Shown in pieces: positions 63,293 to 64,000 of a stretch of 64,000 nt of DNA. Every line of letters starts with the position of its first letter. The stretch's first letter is position 1. The position numbers and the translations under genes are program-made. The stretch comes from Acidobacteriota bacterium. GTDB taxonomy: Bacteria > Actinomycetota > Acidimicrobiia > Acidimicrobiales > Ilumatobacteraceae. The notes below the pieces were generated by a model that was not told the DNA's origin, did no database searches, and saw nothing but the letters and a program-made list of their open reading frames with translations. The DNA is taken from the NCBI GenBank assembly GCA_018969685.1, contig JAGWXX010000003.1, forward strand, positions 1 to 64,000, in the 5' to 3' direction.

Positions 63293-64000
63293 ATGCTGAG
63301 GTTGACGGTCGTGTCCGCACTTCGCCGGCTGCTGCAGGCCGGGCTCGTCGTGATCGGGGCGACCTTCCTGCTCTCACTCCTTCTCCGGCTGCTTCCCGTT
63401 GGTCTCGAGGACCTCTACGTCGTCGGCGAGAACGAGGCCTCCCGGAAGGCCTTCGCGCACGAGTTGCGCCTCGATCGCGACCCGTTCACCTACTACGTCC
63501 TGTGGCTCTGGGACTTCGTCCGCGGCGACCTCGGCTGGTACGTCCAGGGCGGTGGGCTCTCCGAGCCGGTGTCGGGCCGGCTCTCCCGCGCACTGCCTGT
63601 CTCCCTCCAGCTCGTCTTCTATGCGCAGGCGGTCTCGCTGGTCGTCGCCGTCCCGCTCGGTATCTTCACCGCACTGCGCGCCGGCCGGAGGAGCGACCGC
63701 GCGCTGAGCTACGGCCTCTTCACCGCGTCGTCGATCCCCAACTTCGTCTTCGGGCTTCTGATGGCCTCGTTCTTCGGCGTGACCCTCGCGTGGTTCCCCC
63801 CGCTGGGCTACGTCGCACCGACGGAGAACCTCGGCGAGCACATCCGGTCGATGGTGCTCCCGGTGGCGGCATTGTCGTTCCCCCTCATCGCCACCTACAC
63901 GCGCCTGCTGCGCACCGACGTCATCGCCACGCTGCGCGAGGACTACGTCACCATGGCGGTCTCGAAGGGCCTCAGCACGCGGCGGATCCTGTTCTCCCAC
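63293..64000 (+). CDS. ABC transporter permease (DppB-like), runs off window
   Basis: MLRLTVVSALRRLLQAGLVVIGATFLLSLLLRLLPVG...ASRKAFAHELRLDRDPFTYYVLWLWDFVRGDLGWY...TYTRLLRTDVIATLREDYVTMAVSKGLSTRRILFSH; open to window end. Confidence 0.9.
   Translation, partial: MLRLTVVSALRRLLQAGLVVIGATFLLSLLLRLLPVGLEDLYVVGENEASRKAFAHELRLDRDPFTYYVLWLWDFVRGDLGWYVQGGGLSEPVSGRLSRALPVSLQLVFYAQAVSLVVAVPLGIFTALRAGRRSDRALSYGLFTASSIPNFVFGLLMASFFGVTLAWFPPLGYVAPTENLGEHIRSMVLPVAALSFPLIATYTRLLRTDVIATLREDYVTMAVSKGLSTRRILFSH

Noticed and set aside
59148-63377. 1409-aa minus-strand ORF, and similar giant ORFs (17516-20962 +, 41854-44448 +, 44244-46709 +, 46165-48576 +, 26931-29570 -, 32421-35555 -)
   Set aside because: Antisense or off-frame shadows in very high-GC DNA: Arg/Pro/Ala/His-rich translations with no domain signals, each overlapping well-supported genes on the other strand or in another frame.

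Overview
High-GC actinobacterial chromosome segment, probably Acidimicrobiia-like (inferred from gene content and order, not from a marker tree). Coding density is very high, so most long ORFs in the supplied track are antisense shadows of real genes. The window holds two cell-envelope loci. The first is a dcw cluster on the minus strand: mraZ-rsmH-ftsL-ftsI-murE-mraY-murD-ftsW-[murG::murC]-[murB::ftsQ]-ftsZ-yggS/ylmE-sepF-yggT-ileS. The second is a Rod cluster: mreB-mreC-mreD-mrdA-rodA followed by an RNase E/G gene. Other genes include murJ, proB, obg, dgt, rpmA/rplU, ndk, folC, clpX, clpP, tig, a two-component system, glpK, a MoxR/VWA operon, a menC-or-NSAR/GNAT pair, upp, pfkA, two peptide ABC transport loci and tRNA-Pro(TGG). 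The most unusual features are: two consecutive in-frame fusions in the dcw cluster (MurG-MurC and MurB-FtsQ) together with absence of murF from its usual slot; a 22-bp inverted-repeat element between mraZ and rsmH; a 10-bp-phased array of MraZ-type TGGGG boxes upstream of mraZ; and a recurrent architecture of TANNNT -10 elements 6-10 nt upstream of start codons (predicted leaderless mRNAs), including overlapping divergent -10 elements. No CRISPR array, prophage or transposase was seen. All calls come from reading the sequence and supplied ORFs; no database search was run.
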